A model generated the notes under the pieces. That model had not been told where the DNA came from, searched no databases, and saw only the letters and a list, made by a program, of their open reading frames with translations. The translations under genes and the position numbers were made by a program. Shown here piece by piece: positions 41,912 to 50,577 of a DNA stretch of 56,711 nucleotides; within the stretch, counting starts at the first letter, position 1; each line of letters begins with the position of its first letter. The stretch lies in assembly GCA_910585645.1 (NCBI GenBank), contig CAJUFP010000016.1:1-56711 (forward strand), written 5' to 3'. Source of the DNA: an uncultured Hungatella sp. GTDB lineage: Bacteria; Bacillota; Clostridia; Lachnospirales; Lachnospiraceae.

Positions 41912-42265
41912 TTAATCTATCTTATCACTATAATAGTGGTTTTCCTTTAGCATATCTTTTATGGATTTGAATTTGCATTCGCAGAGTTTTTCACACAGAG
42001 ATAGGACTTCATCATTCTTATAATCTTTTACGTCATATCTTTTTAACCCATCTTCAAGATGGAATAAGAAGATGACACCATCATCTGAAAGATATTCATT
42101 CCAATAGCCTAATTCTAGATATTGGCTTATAAATCGTTCCCATTGGTCGGCTTTTTCTTTTGGAAACGCAACACCATAATTATTGCCAAATGTTTCAATT
42201 GTAAATCCGTTATCGCTTAAAGCATGAATTTCATTACCTATTCCCAAAACATAAGAATAATACAT
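41912..42265 (-). CDS. Small conserved hypothetical protein
   Basis: A 117-residue soluble acidic protein, MYYSYVLGIGNEIHALSDNG, then GVAFPKEKADQWERFI, then GVIFLFHLEDG. No domain recognised. The ATG at 42265 follows GAGGAGG; the longer frame to 42328 has no site. The size, acidity and isolated place resemble immunity-type proteins, but there is no toxin next to it. It lies directly downstream of the EIIB-ROK gene and may be co-transcribed. Confidence 0.6.
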   Translation of the reverse strand: MYYSYVLGIGNEIHALSDNGFTIETFGNNYGVAFPKEKADQWERFISQYLELGYWNEYLSDDGVIFLFHLEDGLKRYDVKDYKNDEVLSLCEKLCECKFKSIKDMLKENHYYSDKID

Positions 42266-42338
42266 GATAACTACCTCCTCTAAATCAAGATTTACATATA
42301 TGGTCATTAAGTTGTGCTTACCTGACAACTCTTCAAGT

Positions 42339-43754
42339 CTATATCTCCGTACAGAGAATCATCTGCCCCAGCAGCATATATTCTTTCACATCATCCAGGC
42401 GTATGATTTCGGGGATATATGGATTGGGGACATATTTTTCTATCTGTTTTATAAGTTCGTCGGTCTGCACGATCAGGCGGCAGTACAGAAGGAGGGCGTC
42501 AGGCCCAAGAATGCTGATGATGGAAGCCATGGTTTTGGACACACAGGCCAGGGCCTCTTCCGGCGTACTCCATGAAGAGAGCCTGTCTCCCTCCGGAGCC
42601 GAATCCGCAGACTCTATGGGAAGGTACTGGGCTTCTCCGGCTACATGCTTATAACCTTCGATTAACTGACCGTTGTGGATACTTCCCACTCCCGCAAATG
42701 AGCCGATGGCAGGGTGAAAGATCAGGGACAGGGACTGATAGTGGTCCTGGGAGGCGTAGTACCCCACGGCGATACAGTTGGCGTCATTGGATAAAATGAA
42801 ATTCCTGGAATATTTTTTTGACAGGGATTCTTCTATATCGCACTCAAAGAACCCCTGATGTACCAGAGTGAGACGGCCCTCATTGATGATTCCGGGCATG
42901 GACACACCGACTGTACGGATATCCGGATCGTGAGCAAAGGCCACATCACACAGGTCATAAATATCTTCCAGTGAAATCCTTGGTTTAATACTGACTTCAT
43001 CATAAATCACATCATTATCTTCATTGTAAACCCTGGAGGCAAAAAGATAATACTGGTCCTGGGGAACCAGGGCAATGGATAAAATATTGCCATGAGATTT
43101 TATTTGCTGTTTTAAAGGAAGCAGGCGGGGCTTCGGGCTGTCATATGACAAGTCAGGCGGGAAAATGGATTTCAATTCCGTAAATACAGCCCTCACATCA
43201 TAGGTTGCAAAATCTTTAGGCGGTATTTTAAATATCTTTTTGTTGGAAAGAATCTTTTTCGCTGTCTCCCAGATATAGGAAATCTGGGGGGCAAGGAGAA
43301 CTACATCGTATTGGGCAGCCGCTTGATACAGATTTCCATAGGAGACAGCGGAAAATTCATAGTTTAAATTCAGAAGTTTGGCGGATTCGTTAAGCTTTTG
43401 GGCAAAGAATCCCGTAGTGAGACCGCTGGTGCAGCACAGCAGTACCCGGACTAACGGCCGGACAGCCAGTTCCCTAACGCTTTCCAGCATCTCTTCAAAC
43501 AGCTTTTTGGCATGCTCCAGAGTATGCATCTGAAAGTGAAGATAAAATTCATGGCTGTCCGATATCACATTCAGCACGCTAAGTTGAATGATATCCATGG
43601 GAAAAAAGGTTACTTCCCCCCGGCAGTAGCTGGTTTCAATTATGATTACATTTTCATCGGTTTCTTTTACAAAAAGCCGGTACTTGGGACTGGTCTGGGT
43701 CAAAACCCATTGTCTGAACTGCCGGATTAGAGAGCTGTCGGATACTTTTTCCAT
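42339..43754 (-). CDS. PTS EIIB-like/ROK fusion protein
   Basis: A 471-residue protein with three parts. Residues 1-100 are unnamed. Residues 102-200 resemble a lactose/cellobiose-type EIIB, with VRVLLCCTSGLTTGFFA (C107, C108) at the phosphocysteine position and VVLLAPQISY at the end. Residues 220-471 form a ROK domain, with SMPGIINEG, SNDANCIAVG and GGxG-like SFAGVGSIHNGQL; the usual ROK zinc-binding cysteines are absent. It is unlikely to be a simple sugar kinase; it may sense PTS flux through the EIIB part. No HTH is visible. Confidence 0.72.
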   Translation of the reverse strand: MEKVSDSSLIRQFRQWVLTQTSPKYRLFVKETDENVIIIETSYCRGEVTFFPMDIIQLSVLNVISDSHEFYLHFQMHTLEHAKKLFEEMLESVRELAVRPLVRVLLCCTSGLTTGFFAQKLNESAKLLNLNYEFSAVSYGNLYQAAAQYDVVLLAPQISYIWETAKKILSNKKIFKIPPKDFATYDVRAVFTELKSIFPPDLSYDSPKPRLLPLKQQIKSHGNILSIALVPQDQYYLFASRVYNEDNDVIYDEVSIKPRISLEDIYDLCDVAFAHDPDIRTVGVSMPGIINEGRLTLVHQGFFECDIEESLSKKYSRNFILSNDANCIAVGYYASQDHYQSLSLIFHPAIGSFAGVGSIHNGQLIEGYKHVAGEAQYLPIESADSAPEGDRLSSWSTPEEALACVSKTMASIISILGPDALLLYCRLIVQTDELIKQIEKYVPNPYIPEIIRLDDVKEYMLLGQMILCTEI

Positions 43755-43885
43755 GGATAAATCCCCCTTGTTTTATGTGGAAATTGGAAAACGGAATATA
43801 TGGTAATTGTAGCATCCACAGTTCCATAAATCTATTAGTTTTACGGCCAAATATTGTAATTATTATGCCAGAAAGGGGGAGGTGA

Positions 43886-44035
43886 ATGCGTGACAGAATT
43901 TTGTTTGTTGCGTGGCATGATAATACGTTTGTTTTGTTGCATTATTTTATGAAAAAAACACCGATTAGGGAAATCGAGAAAGCTAAAAGAGAATTGGCTG
44001 ATTTTAAAGAGAGGGGGATTGACAATGAATCATAG
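43886..44035 (+). pseudogene. HigB-type toxin C-terminal fragment
   Basis: A 49-codon frame reads MRDRILFVAWHDNTFVLLHY, then FMKKTPIREIEKAKRELADF, then KERG and stop. This is the C-terminal half of a RelE/HigB toxin (LRDRILF.AW...F.LLH.F.KK...EIEKAKR). The N-terminal 55-60 residues, including the catalytic region, are missing. GGAGG before an ATG at 43886 might still allow translation. It overlaps the antitoxin by 11 bases, the usual HigBA arrangement. Confidence 0.8.
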
Positions 44036-44327
44036 CGCTATCGGCAGCAGTTGGGATGAGGTAAGAAGAGAATTATTTACCCCAGAGGAGATAGCGGAAA
44101 GCGATTTGCGGGTATCCATTATTGGGGAACTGATAAAGGCAAGGCAGGAAAAGGGTATAAGCCAAAAGAAACTGGAGGAATTAAGCGGGGTTAAGCAGCC
44201 TGTGATAGCCAGGATGGAAAAGGGCAGCACCACACCGCAGTTAAGCACGATCTTGAAGGTGTTAGCGCCTTTGGGAAAGACGCTGGCAGTTGTTCCATTG
44301 GATTATTCTGTTGGGAAAAGCAAATAA
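44025..44327 (+). CDS. HigA-type antitoxin, XRE HTH
   Basis: A 100-residue HTH protein. Residues 40-90 are LIKARQEKGISQKKLEELSGVKQPVIARMEKG, then ILKVLAPLGKTLAVVPL. It is close to the antitoxin at 26063 (VKQPVIARME, L..L.PLG.TL..VP). The ATG at 44025 follows GAGGGGG; the TTG at 44019 touches it. The toxin partner is truncated, so it is an orphan antitoxin. Confidence 0.87.
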   Translation: MNHSAIGSSWDEVRRELFTPEEIAESDLRVSIIGELIKARQEKGISQKKLEELSGVKQPVIARMEKGSTTPQLSTILKVLAPLGKTLAVVPLDYSVGKSK

Positions 44328-44335
44328 AAAGAACG

Positions 44336-44366
44336 AAAAATACCGCCTGAAAAGGGCGGTATTTTT
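44336..44366 (+). terminator. Terminator after the HigA gene
   Basis: AAATACCGCC and GGCGGTATTT form a 10-base stem with T run on plus and A/T tract on minus. It also stands at the 3' side of the sulfatase gene at 44386. Confidence 0.85.
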
Positions 44367-44385
44367 ATGGATAAGACAGGAGAAT

Positions 44386-45942
44386 TTAAACCATCAGATG
44401 ATTATAAAAATCCATCCCATCAACAGGATTTGGTTTGTGCTGAAATGCCAAAGAAAATCCCTCATCCTGGCGCTGCTTCATAAGAGATGCCATGGCGTCG
44501 CTTGTGCGCCTGGGTATCTGACCGGCGATTAGATTCTTCCCGTCAGAGAAACCTTCTGGTCTTCCCTCAAGTTCTTTTACAAGGCGTTCCCGCCAGGATA
44601 AGAGTGTCTGCTGATAATCAGGCTTTTCGGCCAGATCGTGACATTCCTGATAATCTGTCTGCAGGTCGAATAATTGCTCCCTCCCGCTGGTAACATACCA
44701 GATGTATTTCATCTTGCCATCTGTAAGAAAATGGGAGCCCTTTTCATACACATAATTGTGCTTCGGACTTTCAGGGCGTTTCCTGGCGTCAAACAAAAAG
44801 TCATGGGTACATTCACCGTGGATATAGCTGCGCAGGGGTGAGTCGTCCCATCCTTTCAGCAGCGGCGTCAGGCTTTTGCCGTCCACGCCGGAGGGAACGG
44901 GCAGCCCGGCAAGGTCAAGGATGGTGGGCATCAGATCATGCCAGCCAACAGGGCAGTCAGATAAGCGGCTGTCCGGAATATCCGGTCCCATGAACATCAG
45001 CGGAATATGGACTGCCCCCTCATAGGGGCGGTTTTTCTGCATCAGATAGTGGTCGCCCAGCATTTCACCATGGTCTGAGGTGAAGATCACATAGGTATTG
45101 CGGTCTCCCATAGCTGCCTGCAAAAGACGGCCTATCTGTGTATCCAGAAACGCAATATTGCCGTAATAACCGGCGTACAGGCTGCGCTTGTCCTCCTCTG
45201 ACAGCGTGGTGTACCGGGACATCACATTGCCGCCGCTGACAGGAGGGATGTCCCAGTCTCCGATGTAGGGCTCATCTAAATCCTGGCGGGCATAGTAGCG
45301 GTTAAAAAATTCCGCCGGAGGATTGTGGGGAGAATGAGGGGCATAAAAGCCTACAAACATCATGTAAGGGCGGGATTTGTCCCGGTTTCTTAAAAATTCC
45401 AGGGCTTGGTTGGCAGCCCATTTTGTCTGATGAAGGTGGTCGGGAAGATGATAGGGGGCAGCGGCCCGGGAATTGTTATGAGGGCCGCAGCCATAGTAAC
45501 CGCCTGTCTCACCAGAACTGTTTTCCCTCAGATCATGAAAGAAATGATCTGAGCTGTCTTTTTTGTCGCTGCTGGGGTCGCCGGGAAGATAATATTCAAA
45601 TCCATAAGGATAATCAAAGGGATATGTATGCATGGTGCGGCCGATCAGCGCTGTCTGATAACCTCCCCGCCGCATTTCGCAGGGCAGGGTAGTTTCCAAT
45701 GGGAGATAGGGAATCCCCACATTTGCCAACAGGCCGTGATGCTCCGGCAGTTGTCCGGTCAATAAGGAGAGACGCTGAGGAATGCACAGCGGGCAGGCGG
45801 CGTAGGCGCTTGTAAAATTAATGCCCTGATAAGCGATGGAGTCAATATAGGGCGTGTAGATTCCCTTGCGCCGCCTTGCCGCGCCAGTGCAGTCATATCG
45901 GTGCTGGTCTGTGTGGATTACGATAAAATTTGGGGAAGCCAT
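44386..45942 (-). CDS. Cytoplasmic Cys-type sulfatase (first of three)
   Basis: A 518-residue alkaline-phosphatase-fold sulfatase. Metal-binding N terminus VIHTDQHRYD; formylglycine site CIPQR at 53-57 with SLLTG; FTSDHGEMLGDH is the second metal site. No signal peptide is present (starts MASPNFIVIH). The cysteine has to be converted to formylglycine by an anaerobic maturase, which is not in the window. It is divergent from the transporter gene at 46291. Substrate position unknown; the family removes sulfate esters from glycans. Confidence 0.92.
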   Translation of the reverse strand: MASPNFIVIHTDQHRYDCTGAARRRKGIYTPYIDSIAYQGINFTSAYAACPLCIPQRLSLLTGQLPEHHGLLANVGIPYLPLETTLPCEMRRGGYQTALIGRTMHTYPFDYPYGFEYYLPGDPSSDKKDSSDHFFHDLRENSSGETGGYYGCGPHNNSRAAAPYHLPDHLHQTKWAANQALEFLRNRDKSRPYMMFVGFYAPHSPHNPPAEFFNRYYARQDLDEPYIGDWDIPPVSGGNVMSRYTTLSEEDKRSLYAGYYGNIAFLDTQIGRLLQAAMGDRNTYVIFTSDHGEMLGDHYLMQKNRPYEGAVHIPLMFMGPDIPDSRLSDCPVGWHDLMPTILDLAGLPVPSGVDGKSLTPLLKGWDDSPLRSYIHGECTHDFLFDARKRPESPKHNYVYEKGSHFLTDGKMKYIWYVTSGREQLFDLQTDYQECHDLAEKPDYQQTLLSWRERLVKELEGRPEGFSDGKNLIAGQIPRRTSDAMASLMKQRQDEGFSLAFQHKPNPVDGMDFYNHLMV

Positions 45943-46290
45943 GGAAGATCACTCCTTTTCTTGTTTCTTTCTATTATAGGAAAGAGGGAAAAGAAGAACT
46001 AGAATTATTATTTTGGCAGTAGCATTTAGATACTTTAATCCTGTAAGTTGGCATTTTCCCCAATAAACAGACAAAAGGTTTGTACAAAATGCTAGTAATA
46101 GATAAAAAAACCAAATAAAAATTTACGAATAAGACAATAAAGTGCTTTTTGCAAAAGATAAATGCTAACAGAAATAGGCATTGGCGGTATATACTAAAAA
46201 TACAAAAGAGTTCCGGCCGGGGTTCGAAACGAAATGTTAAAAGGCAGAGCGTGACGGCTCTGCCCACTAAAAAATCCAGGGAGTGTAGTT
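45943..46290 (+). promoter_or_regulatory. Divergent region between sulfatase and transporter
   Basis: About 350 bases, A/T rich, without gene. The inverted repeat GGCAGAGC (46243-46250) with GCTCTGCC (46257-46264) around GTGACG lies 27 bases before the transporter start and is a candidate operator or leader hairpin. A possible -10 hexamer TATACT lies at 46190-46195, with no good -35, so an activator such as the AraC protein at 47684 is plausible. Confidence 0.4.
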
Positions 46291-47760
46291 ATGGCGAATG
46301 AAAAAATAAAATATGCGAAGACCGCAACAATATGGGAGCTGGTCATGGCTTCATGGCTGTGCATTTCCATGAATGTATTTACGAATTTTACCAATTATTT
46401 TCAGTATTACCTTACCGGAATCGTGGGAGTGGGGACGGTGCTGGCAGGTTCCTTTATTACGATTTTCCGTATCTGGGACGCGTTTACCGATCTGGGCGTC
46501 GGCGCAGCGGTGGACCGCACAAACACGAAACTGGGGCAGTTCCGCCCATGGATTCTTGCGGGCATGATGATCTGCGTGGTTTCCTCCGGCTTACTGGTGT
46601 TCGTTCCCCATGGGCTGCCGGAAAATACGACTCTCCGCCTGACAGCTTACATTATCATCTATATGGTCTTTGTGCTGGGAGCTACCATGTACAACCCAGC
46701 CACCCGTTCCACAGCCCAGGTGCTGACCGACGACCCGAAACAGCGGGCCAGCGTGGGCATGATTCGGGGCGTCAGCCTGCAGATCATGTACTCTGTCCTG
46801 CCTGTCATCGTGTACTCCCATCTTCTGCCTGCCTCCGGCGGCAAATTTGATTTTAACTTTTTTGTAAGGTGGTGGAAGGTTTACGCGGTGGTCACCATTC
46901 TGTTCTGCCTCATCGCCTGCTTTGGACTGAAAAATAAGGATGTGAAAAAGAAAGACTTTGCGCCTCCCTCCAGCAAAAAATTTGATTTTAAGCAGATGGC
47001 ATCCATTATCAGGCACAATAAGCCTCTGCAGATGCTGATTCTCTCCGCCGGGTCGGACAAGCTGGCTACGGTCTGCCAGAACAATGCCACTGTGGTGGTT
47101 ATCCTGTTTGCCATTACCGCGGGCAATCCAAAGCTGAACAGCGGCGCCAATACTTACACGCTGATTCCATGTATTTTGATGCTTCTTCTGGGACTGGGAG
47201 GAGTGGCACGCAAACTGGGACCCCGCAAAGCCATGAATTTCGGAAGCTGGGGAGGAATTATTGTCTGCGTGCTCAGCATCCTGCTGTGGGTGTTTGGAGA
47301 CCCAAGGTCCATGAGCTACCCGGGAATGGAAAGTTTTAACGGCTGGACATTCTTTACTCTTGCCTATTTGGTACTGTGGTGCCTGTATAAAGGGTTTACG
47401 CTGGTCACCTCCAATGTCACCAATCCCATGATCGCTGATGTGATCGACTATGAGCTGTACCGCAGCGGCAGCTATGTGCCTGGATTGATCGGATCCATGT
47501 TTTCCTTTGCGGACAAGATCATCTCTTCCCTTGGGCCAACCCTGGTCAGCATCGCCATTGCGGCTGTCGGATTTGGCAGTCAGCTTCCCGACGCCACCAC
47601 GCCCTTTTCCAACGCGCTGTTTGCCATCGGGCTTTTTGGAATGTACGGAATCGTCATAATCGGACTGCTTGTCAATATCATCGCTATGAAGAAGTACAGC
47701 CTGACTCCGGAGAAGATGGAGGAGATCCGCAGGGAGCTGGATGAGCGAAAGAAGGGATGA
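46291..47760 (+). CDS. GPH-family sugar:cation symporter
   Basis: A 489-residue protein with twelve hydrophobic segments, of the glycoside-pentoside-hexuronide family (MelB, XynB-transporter type). Family signs: RIWDAFTDLGVGAAVDRT after helix 2 and ADVIDYELYRSGSYVPGLIGSMFSFADK in the second half. It likely imports an oligosaccharide with a cation. GGGAG is at correct distance. Its last 77 bases overlap the convergent AraC gene. Confidence 0.92.
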   Translation: MANEKIKYAKTATIWELVMASWLCISMNVFTNFTNYFQYYLTGIVGVGTVLAGSFITIFRIWDAFTDLGVGAAVDRTNTKLGQFRPWILAGMMICVVSSGLLVFVPHGLPENTTLRLTAYIIIYMVFVLGATMYNPATRSTAQVLTDDPKQRASVGMIRGVSLQIMYSVLPVIVYSHLLPASGGKFDFNFFVRWWKVYAVVTILFCLIACFGLKNKDVKKKDFAPPSSKKFDFKQMASIIRHNKPLQMLILSAGSDKLATVCQNNATVVVILFAITAGNPKLNSGANTYTLIPCILMLLLGLGGVARKLGPRKAMNFGSWGGIIVCVLSILLWVFGDPRSMSYPGMESFNGWTFFTLAYLVLWCLYKGFTLVTSNVTNPMIADVIDYELYRSGSYVPGLIGSMFSFADKIISSLGPTLVSIAIAAVGFGSQLPDATTPFSNALFAIGLFGMYGIVIIGLLVNIIAMKKYSLTPEKMEEIRRELDERKKG

Positions 47761-48910
47761 TTCCGTTTTTACGGTATACAGAGGGGGAGACTCCAAACTC
47801 TCTGCGAAAGCATCTGGAAAAGTAATTGGCGTCCAGAATGCCCACGGTTGAAGAAATATGCTGAATCTCCATATTGGTGTAGACCAAAAGCTCCGCCGCG
47901 GTGCGCATTCGTTCCCGCGCAATATACGCAGATACCGGAATGCCCACATCCTCCTTAAAACGGGTGGAAAGACGGTTGGATGAGAGGCGGCTGTACGCTG
48001 CAAGGTCATCCATGGAGATTTCCTCTCCCAGATGTTTGTGGATATACTGGATGGCAGCCTGGATGGGTTTTGCGTATTGCCCTGATTTCTGGTTCACCAC
48101 AAGCTTGCAGCTTTCTTCAATAAGTTTTTCCGATAATTGGATTGCCTGATCAATGCTGGTGACCCGGCGGCCGTTGAGCTTATAGGTTTGAAACAGTTCT
48201 GCAGTGCTTTGTTCCGGGACGCCTGCGTCTCTGAGGGAAAGCCGGGTCAGAGCGCGCATGACGCTGAGCCCTTCGATCACTTTAACCAGAACAAAAGAGC
48301 GGCCCCGGCTTTTCATCAGTTTTCGGTAGGCGGTCAGCGCCCCGGCGTAATTTCCGCTGCGCACTTGCGCCATGTAAAAAAATCCTTCATCTTTATCATA
48401 GAGTTCGTCAGAGTCAGAGAGAGGGATGCCTGTTTCATTGATCGTCGGAATGGTATCCATGTCATATTCCCGGACATTTATGGTGGATTCCGTGGAAATA
48501 TTGGTTCCGAAAAGGCTGATAAACAGCATATGAGCACAGAGTTTTATCTGCTTGTCTTCCACAAGAGGCAGAGCATTGTAATAATTTCGATAATTTTCCC
48601 ATTGGGTGCTGTCGGATAAAAGCGTCTGGGGCAGATCTCTGCGGCGTATGGGACCGATGCGGTAGGGACCCACCAGGATTAGTTTTTGACAGGTGAAAAT
48701 GAGGCAGTAACACAAGAGCATACGGTCCTGTACATAGCAGATCAGATTGTCACTGCCGCTGTCAATAAGCTGCCGCAGAATGTTCATCTCCTTCTCTGTG
48801 TCATAGGGAGAGGGAAAATGAAAATCAGTATGTTCCCGGTCCACTGCAACGGCATTTACAAGGAGCAGACTTGAAATATAGAGCAGCGCGGTTTCGATGA
48901 TCTTGTCCAT
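47684..48910 (-). CDS. AraC-family regulator of the sulfatase locus
   Basis: A 408-residue protein. The N-terminal 280 residues are an unnamed sensor-like part. The AraC double HTH is at about 285-385: IQYIHKHLGEEISMDDLAAYSRLS, then NYFSRCFRREFGVSPSVYRKNG. After the HTH about 25 extra residues rich in Pro, Ser and Gly are read from the antisense of the transporter end, so the tail may be extra and not conserved. The ATG at 48910 follows GAGGAGG. Confidence 0.87.
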   Translation of the reverse strand: MDKIIETALLYISSLLLVNAVAVDREHTDFHFPSPYDTEKEMNILRQLIDSGSDNLICYVQDRMLLCYCLIFTCQKLILVGPYRIGPIRRRDLPQTLLSDSTQWENYRNYYNALPLVEDKQIKLCAHMLFISLFGTNISTESTINVREYDMDTIPTINETGIPLSDSDELYDKDEGFFYMAQVRSGNYAGALTAYRKLMKSRGRSFVLVKVIEGLSVMRALTRLSLRDAGVPEQSTAELFQTYKLNGRRVTSIDQAIQLSEKLIEESCKLVVNQKSGQYAKPIQAAIQYIHKHLGEEISMDDLAAYSRLSSNRLSTRFKEDVGIPVSAYIARERMRTAAELLVYTNMEIQHISSTVGILDANYFSRCFRREFGVSPSVYRKNGIIPSFAHPAPCGSPPSSPESGCTSS

Positions 48911-48959
48911 AGAAAACCTCCTCAATGGATGGTTGTATGGTTATCGGTTACTGTTATCT

Positions 48960-48989
48960 ATCATAGTCAGGCAAAAAGCGTTTTGTCAA
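48960..48989 (-). promoter_or_regulatory. Promoter of the AraC gene
   Basis: On minus TTGACA (48989-48984), 18 bases, TATGAT (48965-48960), 50 bases before the start. The divergent start of the sulfatase at 49019 lies next to it, so the AraC protein could regulate both from here. Confidence 0.6.
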
Positions 48990-49018
48990 GATGTATTTAA
49001 GAGATAGGAGATGGTGTT

Positions 49019-50524
49019 ATGCAGCCTGATATATTACTGTTTTTAAGCGACCAGCACGCAGCCGGATATACGGGGTATGAGGGCGGTCTGCCGGATACCC
49101 CTAATTTGGACCGGCTGACAGAGGAAGGAACGTATTTTTCCGCCCACTATACTGCCTGCCCCATGTGCGTTCCGGCAAGAATGTCTTTCCTTTCGGGCCG
49201 CCTGGCCAGCCGTGTGGGGGTTACAAGCAATGCCCACACCTTAAGCGAATGTACGCCTACATTTTTATTCCCTCTGGTGGAGGCGGGGTATGAAACGGTC
49301 CTCATCGGGAGAATGCATTTTTTGGGAAAAGACCTTCGCCATGGATTTACGAAGCGGGTGGGGGAAGACATAACTCAAAGCTGCTGGAGTATTCCCCGCA
49401 GCGATCTGTTGAAAGAGAGGGGAGAGCTGTTTCCCACATTTAGCTCCGGCGGCAGTTTATCCGTGGTAGGAGGCGGTGAAAGTCCGGTGATCTATTATGA
49501 CAGGACCATTGTTAAGCAGGCCCTGGATTATCTCTCACGTCCCCATGACAAACCTCAGTTTATTGTGGTGGGAACCTTTGGCCCCCATTCGCCTTACGTG
49601 GCTGACCCGGCGCTGTATGAGAAATATAAACGCCGGGGCGTGATGCCCAGGTATTTTGGAGAGACGACGGATGAGATTGATGAAAATCCCTGGATAAAAG
49701 CCCATCAGAAAGAAGTGTCCAGAGAACAGGCGGCCAATGCCTGCGCGGCGTATTGCGCTTTGACAGAGCAGACGGACAGCTATGTGGGACAGGTTCGGTC
49801 CGCATTTGCAAGCTATGCGAAAAAGGCGGGACACAGAGCCATATTCGGATACACCAGCGACCACGGAGATACATGCGGGGAGAGAGGGATTTACGGCAAG
49901 CAGACCTTTTTCGAAAACTCTGTCCGTGTTCCTCTGGTATTTGCCGGGGACGGCATCCCGGAGGGAAAACGTGTGGAGATTCCCACCAGCATCATGGATT
50001 TAGGGCCAACTATATGCCAGTGGGCGGGAACATCCTACACAGGACAGTTTGTGGACGGACAAAGTTTTGCCTGTCTGCTGACTGACACCCAGGATGATGA
50101 CTTGGCAAAACGGCCGGTATTAAGCGAATACCTGGACAGCATCGGCGGCGGGGACGGGGGCTGGGAAAAACCGGCAGGAAGCGTTACAAAAAAACGGGAA
50201 CCGTTGAAACTGTCATATGGGATTATGGTCCGCATGGACTGTTGGAAATTTATTCGCTATCATCATTGTAAAGATGTGCTGTTTAATTTAAAAGACGACC
50301 CGGAGGAGCGCTGCAATGTGATTTGGCAGTACCCTGAAATCGCCCGGCAACTGGGACAGATCGCGCATAGAGCCGGGGATCCGGAAGAGATAGAACAGGA
50401 GCATTTAGACAGGCTTCAGATGGTCCGATGGCTGCGTGCCTATGAGGCTTCGGCAGGTTTTGAAGACAGAGAGCGGTGGAAGGACAATCCGCCTACAGCC
50501 AGGGGCAGGCTGACTACGCGGTAA
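49019..50524 (+). CDS. Cytoplasmic Cys-type sulfatase (second)
   Basis: A 501-residue sulfatase. LFLSDQHAAGY is the first metal motif, CVPAR (50-54) with MSFLSG the formylglycine site, and YTSDHGDTCGERG the second metal site. No signal peptide. AGGAG precedes the ATG. First gene of the plus-strand sulfatase-GH3-sulfatase-HAD-exporter operon. The subfamily differs from the enzymes at 44386 and 52315, so different sulfate positions are likely attacked. Confidence 0.92.
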   Translation: MQPDILLFLSDQHAAGYTGYEGGLPDTPNLDRLTEEGTYFSAHYTACPMCVPARMSFLSGRLASRVGVTSNAHTLSECTPTFLFPLVEAGYETVLIGRMHFLGKDLRHGFTKRVGEDITQSCWSIPRSDLLKERGELFPTFSSGGSLSVVGGGESPVIYYDRTIVKQALDYLSRPHDKPQFIVVGTFGPHSPYVADPALYEKYKRRGVMPRYFGETTDEIDENPWIKAHQKEVSREQAANACAAYCALTEQTDSYVGQVRSAFASYAKKAGHRAIFGYTSDHGDTCGERGIYGKQTFFENSVRVPLVFAGDGIPEGKRVEIPTSIMDLGPTICQWAGTSYTGQFVDGQSFACLLTDTQDDDLAKRPVLSEYLDSIGGGDGGWEKPAGSVTKKREPLKLSYGIMVRMDCWKFIRYHHCKDVLFNLKDDPEERCNVIWQYPEIARQLGQIAHRAGDPEEIEQEHLDRLQMVRWLRAYEASAGFEDRERWKDNPPTARGRLTTR

Positions 50525-50577
50525 ACCTGTATGCTTTGGCATGGGATATATAACCACACAGGAAAGGAATATTAGAG

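Noticed and set aside
46591..48009. A 472-codon minus-strand frame over the symporter gene
   Set aside because: Shadow of the transporter and of the AraC gene in another frame; composition is not protein-like.
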